NCBI GenBank assembly: GCA_022560025.1
Contig: JAFISE010000335.1
Location: 1-19,505, forward strand
Direction: 5' to 3'
Length of the DNA: 19,505 nt
Source: Stagonosporopsis chrysanthemi
Lineage: Eukaryota > Ascomycota > Dothideomycetes > Pleosporales > Didymellaceae
Positions 8,501 through 17,653 of the stretch are shown here, in pieces. The position numbers and the translations under genes were made by a program. The notes beneath the pieces are model-generated. The model had not been told where the DNA came from and did no database searches. It was given only the letters and a program-made list of their open reading frames with translations. Within the stretch, counting starts at the first letter, position 1. Each line of letters opens with the position of its first letter.

Positions 8501-10124
8501 AGGAGATCCCCTGCGCTAATGCGGTCGTTGCGAAACGAAGATTCCAACGAGGTCTTTTTGGCTTCGACCTGGCTGTTGGCTTCCATTGAAGTCCCTCGAG
8601 CCGCAGCAAGTCGAGCCTGCGCGGCTGTGCCGCGTCTGAGCGATGTACTAGGTCGGCGACGGCGTCCTGCGCCCGGGTTGTGGAGTGCAATGCCTTGCAT
8701 ACCCTCGTCGGCCCCAATACGCTCTGTCTCTTTTGCAAACTTCTCTTTGAGTCTTTCCAGAGGCGCGTCACGGAGGAAGCCTGGGAGGTCGTACGTTGTG
8801 TACTTGTTCATCAGCTTCTCGGTGCGAAGGACCTCATTTGTGAGGCTGAGATATGCATGGCTAGTGGCAAGGGTGACTCGTTGCAGGCGCGTAAGGATGA
8901 CTTGGACAATATGCGCCGTCGCTTTGGGGTACACACGTGTCAGGCGGTGGAATGCGGTTGCGGGAATGATTGCGATCGTGGTGTCAACGACTGCTCGAGC
9001 AACGATATCAGGATGCGCAGATTTTGGCTTCGCAGATCGTGCAGGCGAATGTCTGAGCTCGGTATGCTTGACCCTCTCGCCGTACTCGTCAAGGTCTAGC
9101 GAAAGTGGCGGTACGCGGGGTAGTCTCCCTCCAGCCGTTGGACTAGCCAACATAGACGAAGCCCTTCGATGTCCTGGCTGTCCGCGAGGTACTTGTTGAG
9201 GGGTCTGCGGTCTCGAGTCGTCCATGTTTGCAAAGCTGCTGTTGCGTGACATGGATGGTCTTGGCTGTCCAGTGTGAGGAGTTCCAGGCATGCTGGCATC
9301 TGCTTCGTTCTCGTCATGGCGAAGCTTAATGTCCTCAGTGAACAAAGCTAGTATAGAAAACAACGAAGACATCGGCGCCCCGTTCCTTACTTCCGTCAAC
9401 AGTTGATAGCCTTGGCTGTGGCCTTGGTGGTGCGACTCGTTTGAAGAGGCGTCTTCGTCCGAATCTGCGCTTTCACGCTTCGACTTGACGAAGATCTGGA
9501 CAAGACCATCCATGACCAGACAAAAGCCCTTCTCCTCTTCCAACAGGATTGTTTCGCCCGCCGCAAGCCTCCGTGTCTGCATGGTTCGCGTAAGTTCATG
9601 GAAAACGGGCCGCTCCAAATAGCCAAACACTTTGATAGCGCTCAAGAATTCGTCCATGTAGTTTGAGAAAGCCCTCTTGTTGTCGCCTTCTTGACTTTCT
9701 GGAAACACCTCCACTTGGGGTTCCTCGCGCTGCGGTTCAGGAGGCAGCCTTGCATACATGGTCAGATAGCGATACCTCACAAAGTAAGTGACCGTGGACA
9801 CCAGCAAGACCAGAACCAATACCCTGTTTTTCGTCAGTCTTGCATACACAGTCGTATGCTTGATAGAGCGTACAGAGAGCTGAAGTTCATTGTGAATGTC
9901 AGAGTGGTGGAGAACAGGGTGAATAGCCACGTCGGTAGGGTGTAAGATACCCAGAAGAGAACGCCTGGAAGCACGCCCAAAATCGTCAGGATCACACGCC
10001 CTAACAAGCCAAAGGTCGACTTGGATGCAACCTGAGCAGTCTCTGTGGAAGCGGTCGCTGTCCGCAAAGCTCGTTCTGCTGCCGCGGCTGCGTCGACAAC
10101 AGACGGCGTGACTGCGGATGCCAT
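5518..10124 (-). CDS. NTE1: Lysophospholipase NTE1 (neuropathy target esterase homologue), 3 exons, 1502 aa
   Basis: Patatin-type ER-membrane phospholipase that deacylates phosphatidylcholine to glycerophosphocholine. Exons are 10124-9874, 9823-6242 and 6193-5518; introns are 9824-9873 (50 nt, GTACGC...CTGAC...CAG) and 6194-6241 (48 nt, GTAAGT...CTAAC...CAG). The joined length is a whole number of codons. The start is the ATG at 10124; the exon 2 frame runs on into the first intron and beyond but has no ATG there. Two hydrophobic segments (about residues 38-71 and 83-103, the second formed across intron 1) give the N-terminal anchor. Three cyclic-nucleotide-binding-like domains begin near residues 150, 675 and 840. 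The patatin domain has the oxyanion motif GGGGARG (1205-1211), nucleophile Ser1235 in GTSIG, and Asp1353 in DGG. Length and order fit fungal NTE1. It is divergent from the ARP9-type gene. Confidence 0.96.
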
Positions 10125-10406
10125 GATAACGACAGTGGAGGGTGTGAGGATCCAAATGCAACGAAATCACCGAATGCAATCCTCCTTAGATCTAACGCAG
10201 AGGTCCAGGGAAACAGCGCCCATGTTGTTGCGGATTCCCGGCACGTTTGTGAATCTGCGACTGCCCTTGGTGGGTGGTTGGCTTGTGACAGGCGTGGATG
10301 GTGGGCCACAAGTGGGTCTTCTTGGCGGCCAGCGTCGAGCTTCGCGTTGCGCGCGCGAGCTTCCATTTGAGCAACGCGCCGAGAGTCAGACATCCATTGG
10401 CCCAAC
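10125..10406. promoter_or_regulatory. Shared divergent promoter of NTE1 (-) and the ARP9-type gene (+)
   Basis: 282 bp separate the two ATGs, so both 5' untranslated regions and core promoters must fit here. I see no clear TATA box. Open frames crossing the region (for example 10001-10435 on the minus strand) lie over the ARP9 start and NTE1 exon 1 and look like chance. Confidence 0.6.
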
Positions 10407-12438
10407 ATGCCTCCCTTCAAAGATGACCAGATCATAGTACGATGCCCGCGATGCGTGCGCCCGGTCTCACAGCTACTGACGACGTGTCATAGGTGATTGC
10501 GCCGGGTTCGGAAACTACCCTGGCGCAGCTTGGTCTGCCAGAGTCATTCACCCCAGCGCGCGTGCGCATAAGGTCGCGCATGTTCCCGGCCGAGAAGGAG
10601 GGCGAATTTGAGCCATACAAGATCAGGCGGCGGCAGGACAAGCCTGTCGAGAAGCTAGCTGAGAAGCCAGCTGGACAAGAAAGCGAAGGGCAGGGCGGGT
10701 CCAAGCCGGCCACAGACGGCGACGATGAGATTGTATGGGAGGAGGATCGCATTTCAGAAGAAGGCGCGATATGGCCGATCCAGAACGGCAAGATCACCGA
10801 CTGGCCGTGTTTCTTCGCGCTCATCAGCCACGTCTACAACACCCTGAACCCGCCGTTCCACACCGCAATCCTGCTCATCACACAGCCGGCATGGACACCG
10901 CGAGAACACGAGAAGCTGGCGCAGTTCTTCTTCGAGAAGTTCAAGACACCTGCCTTCGGCCTCATAGACGCCGCGCTCGCGACCACATGGGCGTACGGAG
11001 TGCACACTGCGACAGTGGTCGATGTGGGTAAGGGCAAGACTGACATCACAGCTGTGAGTGAGTTTATCCCCCACGTTCAAGGCCGCATTGTTTCGCTGTC
11101 TGGCAGTGGAGGCGAGGCGTTCACCGAGGCACTACACTCGAAATTGAGGTCGAAGGGTTTCAATCGAGACATGTGTGAGCAGCTGAAGAAGTCGCCGATA
11201 TGCGAGATTCTTCCCGAAGGCATCCCACTCCCTGGAAGCGGACAGATTGAGGAGGAAAGGATCACAAACCCAGCCGCAGCAGCCTCTACTGGCGCAGTCG
11301 GCTCCGGACCTGTGGCGGCGGCGGCGATTGGCAATGCCCCTCGAGGGCCAGGGCCAGACACCGAGGTCGGCGAAGAGGATGGCCCTGAAAATGAGGGCGT
11401 TCTCGATGTAGCCAGCATCGTTGCCGGTGGCAAGATGACCGAGTACTTGGCCAAAAAGGAGAAGGAGAAGCAGGACAAGTCGAATGCGAAGAAAAAGGGC
11501 GCACCTGCACCAGAAGCCAATAAGCCTGTGAGGTTACCGAATTCGAAGCGAGAGAAGGCTACGTTCATGTATGAGGACCATGCGCTGCTTGACGCGTTGA
11601 AGAATTCAGATCTGGACACCCAAGGAGTGGCAGATGCAAAGGCCACATTGGACGAGGGTCCGACCAAGAAGACACAGGACGAGGGCGAGAATGGCGAAGC
11701 AGCAGAGGCCAACGGCACCGGTGAAGCTTCTTCGCGGTCGGGTCACATTAGACGTGAGATTGAAGTCGGCAGTGAACGTTTCCTAGCGGGTAGTGATGGA
11801 ACTCTGGAAACAATCGCAGACGCTGTGCATCGCGCAATTTCCTCCGTGGACGAGGTCAACAAGCGCAGCGAGCTCTGGGACTCGATGATCATCTGCGGCA
11901 ACGGATCGAGGCTGCGAGGTTGGTGACAATGCTTCAACTCCACAATACTTGCTAACGCCACACAGGCTTCAAGGAGGCCCTGCTCCAGATTCTTCACACG
12001 AAATACCTCATCTCCCCTTCGTCGGCCACCATCTTTACTTCGGAGATACCTTCCAACATCTCCACACCTACCGGTACCGGCGCAAACACACCGCAACCCC
12101 AGCTTGGCCCCCACGGTGGCTCAGGAGTCAACCCTCTACTTTTTGCAGCCACAACCGCCCAGTCTCAGAACTTCATGCCTCATGGCGGCAATCCTCTCAT
12201 GCTGTCACACAACTCGCACTCGTCTCACGGCCAGACGCCGACATCGATCAAGACTGTCAAGCCGCCCGAGTACTTCCCAGAGTGGAAAGACGTGGGCTTC
12301 GATGAGTCGGCCTTCCTCGGGGCTCAAGTCGCCGCCAAAGTCATCTTTGTCGTCGATCAAGGCCAGAGCAAGGGCTACATGACAAGGCCAGACTACAACG
12401 ATCAGGGTCCTCAGGGTATTCATGACTACAGCCTCTGA
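10407..12438 (+). CDS. ARP9: ARP9-type actin-related protein of the SWI/SNF-RSC chromatin remodellers, 3 exons, 642 aa
   Basis: Arp9 pairs with a second actin-related protein on the remodeller ATPase in the nucleus. Exons are 10407-10436 (10 codons, Met-Pro-Pro-Phe-Lys-Asp), 10493-11918 and 11966-12438; introns are 56 and 47 nt, with CTGAC and CTAAC branch points. Exon 2 on its own seems to start at a GTG, which is only its first spliced codon. The second donor is the weak GTTGGT, but it alone keeps the conserved GNGSRLRGF continuous. Actin-fold marks are D-V-G-K-G-K-T-D (about 187-194, phosphate loop 2), the preceding F-G-L-I-D-A-A block, and GNGSR (about 479-483, nucleotide pocket). A low-complexity Ala/Glu/Lys-rich insert of about 170 residues (265-435) and a Gly/Ser/Asn-rich C-terminal insert explain the extra length over the yeast protein (under 500 aa). 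The assignment to Arp9 rests on motif recognition. Confidence 0.85.
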
Positions 12439-13016
12439 GCTGGCTGGCAGATGGTTTGGTGTTTCTCACGCAGCGTGATTGGTTTTGTATACCTAGATTG
12501 GAGTTTGGTGGCTATGGATAGCCAGGCGTAGGAACAAAAGGAGTCTCTATTGAAGTGAGACGCGCTACAAATCGAGATAATCCACACACATGATCAGTTC
12601 AGGCGCTCAGCAACTACCACATCCAGCTCTCCCCTATCCACGCGCCGTCTTGTGCGTTCTTTTTAGTGCACGTGGAGGTGGCCGCTTCACAGCGGCGGCC
12701 TCCGACTCCGCCCTGGGCTTACTGCACTTAGCGAAGCACTAGCTGTGTCTAGCTCCACCAATCCGATCTGCACCATCCCCACGCCGCGGCTGTCCAGCAA
12801 CATTGATAAGGGCTGCGCAGCCCTGGTATATTGGAGGCTGTTTGGCTTTCCCGTTCTTTTTGTGACCGCTGATTGCTGCTTGCCGTACGATCACATCGAT
12901 CTTGTCACACGCAAGACACTGTCCATTAGATTTGTCCCGCCCACCTGGTTCCTGGATCTGCAGAACATACTTAACGTCCTGCATACCTTCAGCCTCAACT
13001 TTGCACAACATCAAAC
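12439..13016. other. Intergenic region: ARP9 3' flank and guanine deaminase promoter
   Basis: The first part should be the ARP9 3' untranslated region. Before the guanine deaminase ATG there are two GATA sites of the HGATAR type (AGATAA 12575-12580, TGATAA 12804-12809), a CCAAT box (12758-12762) and an imperfect GC-rich inverted repeat at 12674-12703. I found no tRNA or convincing additional gene. Confidence 0.5.
12575..12809 (+). promoter_or_regulatory. Candidate upstream sites of guanine deaminase: two HGATAR sites and a CCAAT box
   Basis: AGATAA (12575-12580) and TGATAA (12804-12809) fit the HGATAR consensus of the nitrogen regulator AreA/NIT2, and CCAAT (12758-12762) fits the HAP/AnCF complex. 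Purine catabolism is under AreA control in Aspergillus, so the sites make sense here. The motifs are short and two could occur by chance. Confidence 0.35.
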
Positions 13017-14441
13017 ATGGCCGCTTCAGCAGCCATTCAAAGAACAATCTACCTCGGGACGTTTGCGCACAGCAAGTCTCTTGCCGAACTTGAGATCTGC
13101 GAAAATGGAGCTATCGGCGTCGACGAGAACGGTGTGATAGCTTTTGTAGAGAAAGAGCTAGATCTGGAATCTGTACAGACGAAGCACTCATGGCAGGACG
13201 CTGTGCCTGTTCGTCTCAGTGGAAACGCATTCTTTTTCCCTGGCTTCATCGACACCCACACGCACGCCCCGCAGCACCCCAACACAGGTCTGTTCGGCAA
13301 GACCACGCTTCTGGACTGGCTGCAGACATATACCTTCCCCATGGAATCCTCCTTCTCAGACCTCAAGCGTGCAGAGATAATATACCGCAACTTTGTCTCC
13401 CGCACGCTTTCCCACGGCACAACAACAGCAGCCTACTACGCCACCATTCACGTCCCGGCCACCAATCTCCTCGCAGACATATGTCTCGCGCGAGGGCAAA
13501 GAGCGCTGGTCGGCCGGGTCTGCATGAACTCGGATCTCTCCCCTGAGTACTACCGCGACGTATCCGTCTCCCAGGGCGTCGCAGACTCCAAAGCCAGCAT
13601 CGACTACATCCGCTCCATTGACCCCAAAGGCGCCATCGTGCGCCCAGTCATCACCCCTCGCTTCGCACCATCCTGCACCGCGGACTGCCTGTCCTCGATC
13701 GGCCGCCTCGCCGCCTCAGAAGACACATTCATCCAAACGCACATCTCGGAAAACAAAGGCGAAATCGCCCTCGTGAAGGAACTCTTCCCAGACAGCAAGT
13801 CCTACACGGACGTGTACGACACCCACGGCCTCCTCACGCCGAAAACCATCCTCGCCCACGCCATCCACCTGAGCGCGGAAGAGCGCGCCACCATCCGCGC
13901 CCGCGGCGCCACCATCTCACACTGCCCCTGCAGCAACACCGCCATCACCTCGGGCTGCGCCCCGGTGCGCGAGCTCCTCGACGAAGGCCACACCATCGGC
14001 CTCGGCACAGACGTCTCGGGCGGCTTCCACCCCAGCATCCTCGAGAACGTGCGCCACGCCGTGTGGACCTCGCGGCACCTCGCGCTGCAGTCTGCGCTCG
14101 GCGACAAGGCGAAGCTGAGCACGGAGGAGGCGCTGTTCCTCGCCACGCGGGGCGGGGCGGCGGTCGTTGGGCTTGCGGATAGGGTGGGTGGGTTCGAGGT
14201 CGGGATGGAGTTTGATGCGCAGGTGATTGATTTGGGCGGCGTACAGCAGGGCGGGTCGGAGGGCGTGTTTGAGAGCGGGCCGGTGGATGTGTTTGGCTGG
14301 GAGGGGTGGGGCGAGATGGTGGAGAAGTGGGTGTATGCTGGGGATGACCGGAATACGACGGCGGTTTGGGTGAGGGGCCGGTTGGTGCATCGGACGGGGA
14401 GGTGGAAGGAGGGGGTTGTGAATGGGGTTGCGACGCCGTAG
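13017..14441 (+). CDS. GUD1: Guanine deaminase (guanine aminohydrolase), 474 aa
   Basis: Zinc enzyme of the amidohydrolase superfamily that turns guanine into xanthine and ammonia in purine salvage and catabolism, in the cytosol. It is a single exon with its ATG in a good context (CAAACATGG). The metal and active-site motifs are all present: the family signature P-G-F-I-D-T-H-T-H-A-P-Q (about 75-86, first His pair 81 and 83), T-H-I-S-E (His242), H-A-I-H-L (His281) and G-T-D-V-S-G-G (Asp332). The length is normal for fungal guanine deaminases. The last quarter is markedly richer in G on the coding strand than the first half, but motifs and frame continue through it. Two GATA sites upstream suggest nitrogen control. 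Confidence 0.95.
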   Translation: MAASAAIQRTIYLGTFAHSKSLAELEICENGAIGVDENGVIAFVEKELDLESVQTKHSWQDAVPVRLSGNAFFFPGFIDTHTHAPQHPNTGLFGKTTLLDWLQTYTFPMESSFSDLKRAEIIYRNFVSRTLSHGTTTAAYYATIHVPATNLLADICLARGQRALVGRVCMNSDLSPEYYRDVSVSQGVADSKASIDYIRSIDPKGAIVRPVITPRFAPSCTADCLSSIGRLAASEDTFIQTHISENKGEIALVKELFPDSKSYTDVYDTHGLLTPKTILAHAIHLSAEERATIRARGATISHCPCSNTAITSGCAPVRELLDEGHTIGLGTDVSGGFHPSILENVRHAVWTSRHLALQSALGDKAKLSTEEALFLATRGGAAVVGLADRVGGFEVGMEFDAQVIDLGGVQQGGSEGVFESGPVDVFGWEGWGEMVEKWVYAGDDRNTTAVWVRGRLVHRTGRWKEGVVNGVATP

Positions 14442-15046
14442 TTTTTGAGGTTGTTTGGACACGGCGTGATATACCTGGATATGCGTGTTGGTAGAGGATG
14501 TCACAGCACATGCTGGCTAGATTTTTGAATTATCTATACGAGCTTCTGGGTACTTGTAAACAATAGTTCCATATCTACAATAGAGATGAATGGAAACGAG
14601 CCTTCACTTTTGCCTACAAACACCTGCGATCCCGGACATGGTGGGGCTTCCAACGACCAAGACCCCACATCAACACCACACGACAACACACTTCCATAAC
14701 ACCACACGATCACTGCAAAGAGGGCAACACGCAAGCTGGCTGGACCTCAACCCAACGAAAGCGTCAAGAAGAGAACAGACGTTAACAGCACAACCTCATC
14801 AGAGCAACTATCGCCACAGCCCGGACAGACGCCACAGACGCTCCACCTCACCTATCCGCCAGCCGCCAGTCCACAACAAACCAACCCATCCACCGCCCTC
14901 CTTCACAACAACCCAGGACAGCGATCTTCCTTCTCCCCTCCAGATACCTGCGGGCAACCAACCACCCTACCAGCCCATCCACCACTTCCCCTCCAGCACC
15001 TGACCTCCACGCACCGCGCCCAAGTGCACACTCACCTCACCTCACC
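14442..15046. other. Intergenic region: guanine deaminase 3' flank and HRI1-type promoter
   Basis: From about 14640 to the ATG at 15047 the plus strand is very rich in C and A (CCA, CAAC and ACCC runs), with G rare, as in many filamentous-fungal promoters and 5' untranslated regions. An open frame at 14590-15003 lies in this biased sequence and has no domain character. No RNA gene or repeat of note was seen. Confidence 0.5.
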
Positions 15047-16450
15047 ATGTCCTCGCCCTCGCCCTCGCCCTCCTCCCTCCACCCCCCCAAACCCCCCAAC
15101 ATCTCCCTCCGCACATTCATCTACTTCCTGCCTTACCCGCTCCCGGCGCACACCCCGGTGCCCTACACGCCGGGGCTTCCGCACCGAAACCCGCTCAACC
15201 TGCCGCTGCGCGCGTTTGAGCCGACGCACACGCTGGTGCTGACGAGTCCGGGGGGCGTGTTTGTGGATTTGCGGTTTTTGAAAGGGGGTGTGGGGGCTAG
15301 TGCGACTAGCACTACGACTGGGGATGGGACTGGGGATGGGACTGGGACTGGGACTGGGGACGGGGATGAGGTTGTACCTGCAGACGTGTCCACGACTGAG
15401 ACTGGGACAACATCTCCATCCGCGCCCGACCTCAGCGCCAACTCCGTCCGCGCCATCAACACACCACCACCACCATCACCACCACCATCACCACCACCAC
15501 CACTACCACCACAGCCCCACCCCGCACTCCTGGAATGGGGCTTTGCAGGCACATCCTCCTCCTGCCCCGCACCAGGCTCCCCGCACCCGCTGTACGGGCC
15601 CTACACGCACAATGCGTGGACGCACTGGATGGATAGCAGGGTGTGTGTTGGTGGCGACGTGGACGGGGATGAGGGGAGTATGTTTTATGTTCCTGCTGGC
15701 GAGGGCGAGGGTCAGGGCGAGGGCGAGGGGAAGTGTGGTGATGATAGTGAGGGTGGCGGTGGTGACAGTGAGGGCGGTGACGACAGTAACTGGGCGACAG
15801 GCTGCTACATCGAGCACGGCTCCGCCTTCCACCCGCACCTGGGCCGGGTAAGCGGGCACGAGGAGGGGTGGGTCGATGTCGATGTCTTGTCTGTACCGGT
15901 TTCTCCCTCTCTCTCTCCCCTGCCTTCCACTTCCACTTCCACTTCCACTTCCACTTCCACTCCCACTTCCACTTCCTCTCTACCCACTCCATCCCACCCT
16001 CCCCACCACCACAGCAGCAAAATCACCACCGTCCTGCGGTGCCACGACGACGCGAAGGGTGTCAGGGGCGTGGTTGTCAGAGTCGGGCAGTACGTGCAGG
16101 GCATTGTGATGGTGGGGGGCAGCGTCGCGGCGGAGCGGTGGGAGTTTGTTGCGGCTGGAGGGGAGGACGAGGGGGCCGAGCGGAGCGAGCGGAGCGAGTC
16201 TGCTGTGAAGAGAAGGGGTGGGGATGTACAGCACAGCGGGAAGGAGGGGCAGAGTGGGGATGGACAGCGCAGTGGGAACGGGAACGGGAACAGGGCAGAG
16301 GCAACGGCGGGCTGGAAGAGGACGGCGCGCATGGGGCAGTGGCTTTTGCCGTGTGCGGTCACGTGGCAGGCGGAGCGGGTGCGGATCGGGGCTACGGTGC
16401 GGTTTGGGGAGTTTGAGTGGGTGGTGGAGGAGCTGTGGGTGTGGGAGTGA
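15047..16450 (+). CDS. HRI1: HRI1-family protein with large low-complexity inserts, 467 aa
   Basis: Yeast Hri1 (244 aa) is a conserved fungal protein found with the casein kinase Hrr25; its biochemical role is not settled. Blocks matching it occur in order: L-E-W-G-F-A-G-T-S (about residue 161), W-T-H-W-M-D-S-R (190), G-C-Y-I-E-H-G-S-A-F-H-P (252), V-G-Q-Y-V-Q-G-I-V (345) and a C-terminal F-E-W-V-V-E-E. The protein is almost twice the yeast length because repeat-coded inserts sit between the blocks: a Gly-Asp-Thr run, a His/Pro-rich coil, acidic Gly-Glu and Gly-Asp-Ser runs, Ser-Thr repeats and a Gly-Asn run. It is a single exon with its ATG at 15047. An AATAAA lies 4 nt after the stop (16454-16459). 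Some inserts might be introns missed by eye, but all keep the frame open. HRI1 identity rests on motif order only. Confidence 0.75.
   Translation: MSSPSPSPSSLHPPKPPNISLRTFIYFLPYPLPAHTPVPYTPGLPHRNPLNLPLRAFEPTHTLVLTSPGGVFVDLRFLKGGVGASATSTTTGDGTGDGTGTGTGDGDEVVPADVSTTETGTTSPSAPDLSANSVRAINTPPPPSPPPSPPPPLPPQPHPALLEWGFAGTSSSCPAPGSPHPLYGPYTHNAWTHWMDSRVCVGGDVDGDEGSMFYVPAGEGEGQGEGEGKCGDDSEGGGGDSEGGDDSNWATGCYIEHGSAFHPHLGRVSGHEEGWVDVDVLSVPVSPSLSPLPSTSTSTSTSTSTPTSTSSLPTPSHPPHHHSSKITTVLRCHDDAKGVRGVVVRVGQYVQGIVMVGGSVAAERWEFVAAGGEDEGAERSERSESAVKRRGGDVQHSGKEGQSGDGQRSGNGNGNRAEATAGWKRTARMGQWLLPCAVTWQAERVRIGATVRFGEFEWVVEELWVWE
15317..15366 (+). repeat. In-frame hexanucleotide repeat (GGGACT/GGGGAT)n in the HRI1-type gene
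   Basis: Six-base units GGGACT and GGGGAT alternate through about 50 nt and encode a Gly-Asp-Gly-Thr run between conserved blocks. The unit length is a multiple of three, so size changes keep the frame. Confidence 0.75.
15460..15511 (+). repeat. In-frame (ACC)n-type trinucleotide repeat in the HRI1-type gene
   Basis: Over about 50 nt of CAC/ACC triplets with ATC interruptions encode a proline-rich tract with serine interruptions, just before the conserved W-G-F-A-G-T block. Confidence 0.75.
15698..15790 (+). repeat. In-frame G-rich repeats (GGCGAG)n and GGTGAYGAYAGT-type units in the HRI1-type gene
   Basis: GGCGAG-type hexamers at about 15698-15730 encode Gly-Glu repeats. Three looser GGTGAYGAYAGTGA-like units at about 15738-15790 encode Gly-Asp-Ser repeats. 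The result is an acidic, flexible insert before the conserved G-C-Y-I-E-H block. Confidence 0.65.
15924..15974 (+). repeat. In-frame (TTCCAC)n hexanucleotide repeat in the HRI1-type gene
   Basis: About eight TTCCAC units, one changed to TCCCAC, encode an alternating Ser-Thr tract with a single Pro. It is the purest tandem array in the gene and a likely site of length variation between strains. Confidence 0.85.
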
Positions 16451-16739
16451 AAGAATAAATAAGTAAGGGTTGATGATGTGATTCGGGGAGTGATGGAATG
16501 CACGACCAATAGTTCTGGAAGAAAAGGATGCGGAAAAATGTCCAAACAGCACACACGTGCGCCCGCGAGATGGAGGTCATGGGGACGAGTTGCATTTGCA
16601 AAACTAGGTATCATTCACAAGCTGTCTTTTTTGACAGACCTAAACGCCGCCCATGCTGGGAGTATCCATCACCAGACCCTGACTTTTGAATCCATCATAA
16701 GGCATAGCACAGAACCGAACCACTACGCTAGCGGGTAGT
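16451..16739. other. Short convergent 3' region between the HRI1-type gene and eL13
   Basis: The two genes end towards each other across 289 bp, so both 3' untranslated regions lie here. AATAAA at 16454-16459 and AT-rich sequence follow the HRI1 stop. No further gene was seen. Confidence 0.5.
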
Positions 16740-17588
16740 TTATTTCTTCTTGTTCTCCTCCTCCTCGGCCTTGGCAATGGCGCGGGCGGCGCGCTTGCCC
16801 TGGAGGCGGGCCTCAGAGCGGGCGTCACGGAGCTTCCTGTAGACGTTCTCGTCGCTCTTGTAGTTGCCAATGGGGCCCTCCTCGAACGCGGCAACGTTCT
16901 TGATGGGCAGGATGTTGGTGCGGACAACGTTCTCGCCGGACTTGGCGGCCTTGACGTCCTCGGCGGAGGCGTCACCCTGCTTGGTCTTGCCGTTGCGGCG
17001 GGGGAAGAGGATGAGGCGCTTGCGGTACTCCTGGAGGCGCTCGACGTTGGCCTTGAGGGACTCCTCGGAGAGGTTCTGGCGGCGAGGATCGACGGAGATA
17101 CCGATGGTGCGGGCGAACTTGCGGGGAATGCCAGCAGCTGCGACTGTTAGCCGATGTTGAGGTGTGTATGGCGAGACATGTACCCTTCAGCTCAACGAGC
17201 GAGAAACCACGGCCGGGCCTGACGCGGCGGTTGTCTGTTCCGAGTCAGCACGTGCGCTGCTTCACTGCCTGCTTCCAACATACACTTGATGGTAGGGCAT
17301 CGCACAACGGGGCGGAGGAGGTCGACGGGGCGGGGAGCGACCTTCGCAGCCTTGGCAACACGAGCGTTGCGTCTGGACTTCTTCTTGCCAGGCTATCGAG
17401 CGTTAACATCTATGGACACAGGCGCCACTGCTCTCAGCGGAGTGAGAGGGGATTTACCTGGTCAAAGTGCACGCGGACGTAGCGTTGCCTGTGAGAGTCA
17501 GCCAAAGTTTGCGCGTGCAGGGCGGAGGCGCATACCAGTCCTTGTGGAAGTGGTTCTTCTGGATCTGCTGGTTGTGCTTGATGGCCAT
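16740..17588 (-). CDS. RPL13: 60S ribosomal protein eL13, 5 exons, 213 aa
   Basis: Structural protein of the large ribosomal subunit. Exons are 17588-17536, 17488-17458, 17392-17284, 17234-17184 and 17137-16740; introns are 47, 65, 49 and 46 nt, each with GT...AG ends and mostly CTAAC/CTGAC-like branch points. The spliced length is exactly 214 codons including the stop. The N-terminus M-A-I-K-H-N-Q, the block P-G-K-K-K-S-R-R-N-A-R, the R-P-G-R-G-F-S-L segment and the conserved G-I-P-R-K-F-A-R-T-I-G-I-S-V-D-P-R-R-Q-N are typical eL13 sequence, and the C-terminus is Lys/Glu-rich. The second exon is only 31 nt. Coding sequence uses C-ending codons strongly, as expected for a highly expressed gene. 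The assignment is firm; exon borders were set by eye from frame and family sequence. Confidence 0.95.
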
Positions 17589-17600
17589 TTTTGCAGATTT

Positions 17601-17653
17601 CTACCGTCAATTAGTGTCGGTCGGTCGAGCAATTGCGCAGCGCGTGGGCGTAC
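17601..17653 (-). other. Possible 5' UTR intron of eL13
   Basis: On the minus strand, AG|GTACGC (donor at 17653) and CTAATTGACGGTAG (acceptor at 17601) frame a 53-nt stretch ending 12 nt before the ATG. Size and signals match the coding introns of this gene. It is predicted only. Confidence 0.35.

Noticed and set aside
8453..9199. 248-codon open frame on the plus strand inside NTE1
   Set aside because: It is antisense to a confidently identified gene and has no domain character; it arises from the base composition.
10125..10179. NTE1 read as one exon starting at 10179
   Set aside because: That frame begins with a TTG and lacks the N-terminal membrane anchor; splicing out 9824-9873 joins the real first exon (ATG at 10124) to the family-typical second membrane segment.
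10001..10435. 144-codon minus-strand frame across the NTE1/ARP9 promoter
   Set aside because: It overlaps NTE1 exon 1 in another frame and the ARP9 first exon; the translation is low in information and unlike any family.
14590..15003. Small gene of 137 codons before the HRI1-type gene
   Set aside because: The sequence is promoter-like CA-rich DNA; the translation is His/Thr/Pro-rich without a domain.
15460..15511. CRISPR-like or regulatory repeat array
   Set aside because: The repeats are simple trinucleotides in a eukaryotic coding frame without spacers.
15163..16614. Many long antisense frames over the HRI1-type gene
   Set aside because: Repetitive GC-rich DNA keeps all frames open; only the plus-strand frame from 15047 carries conserved blocks in order.
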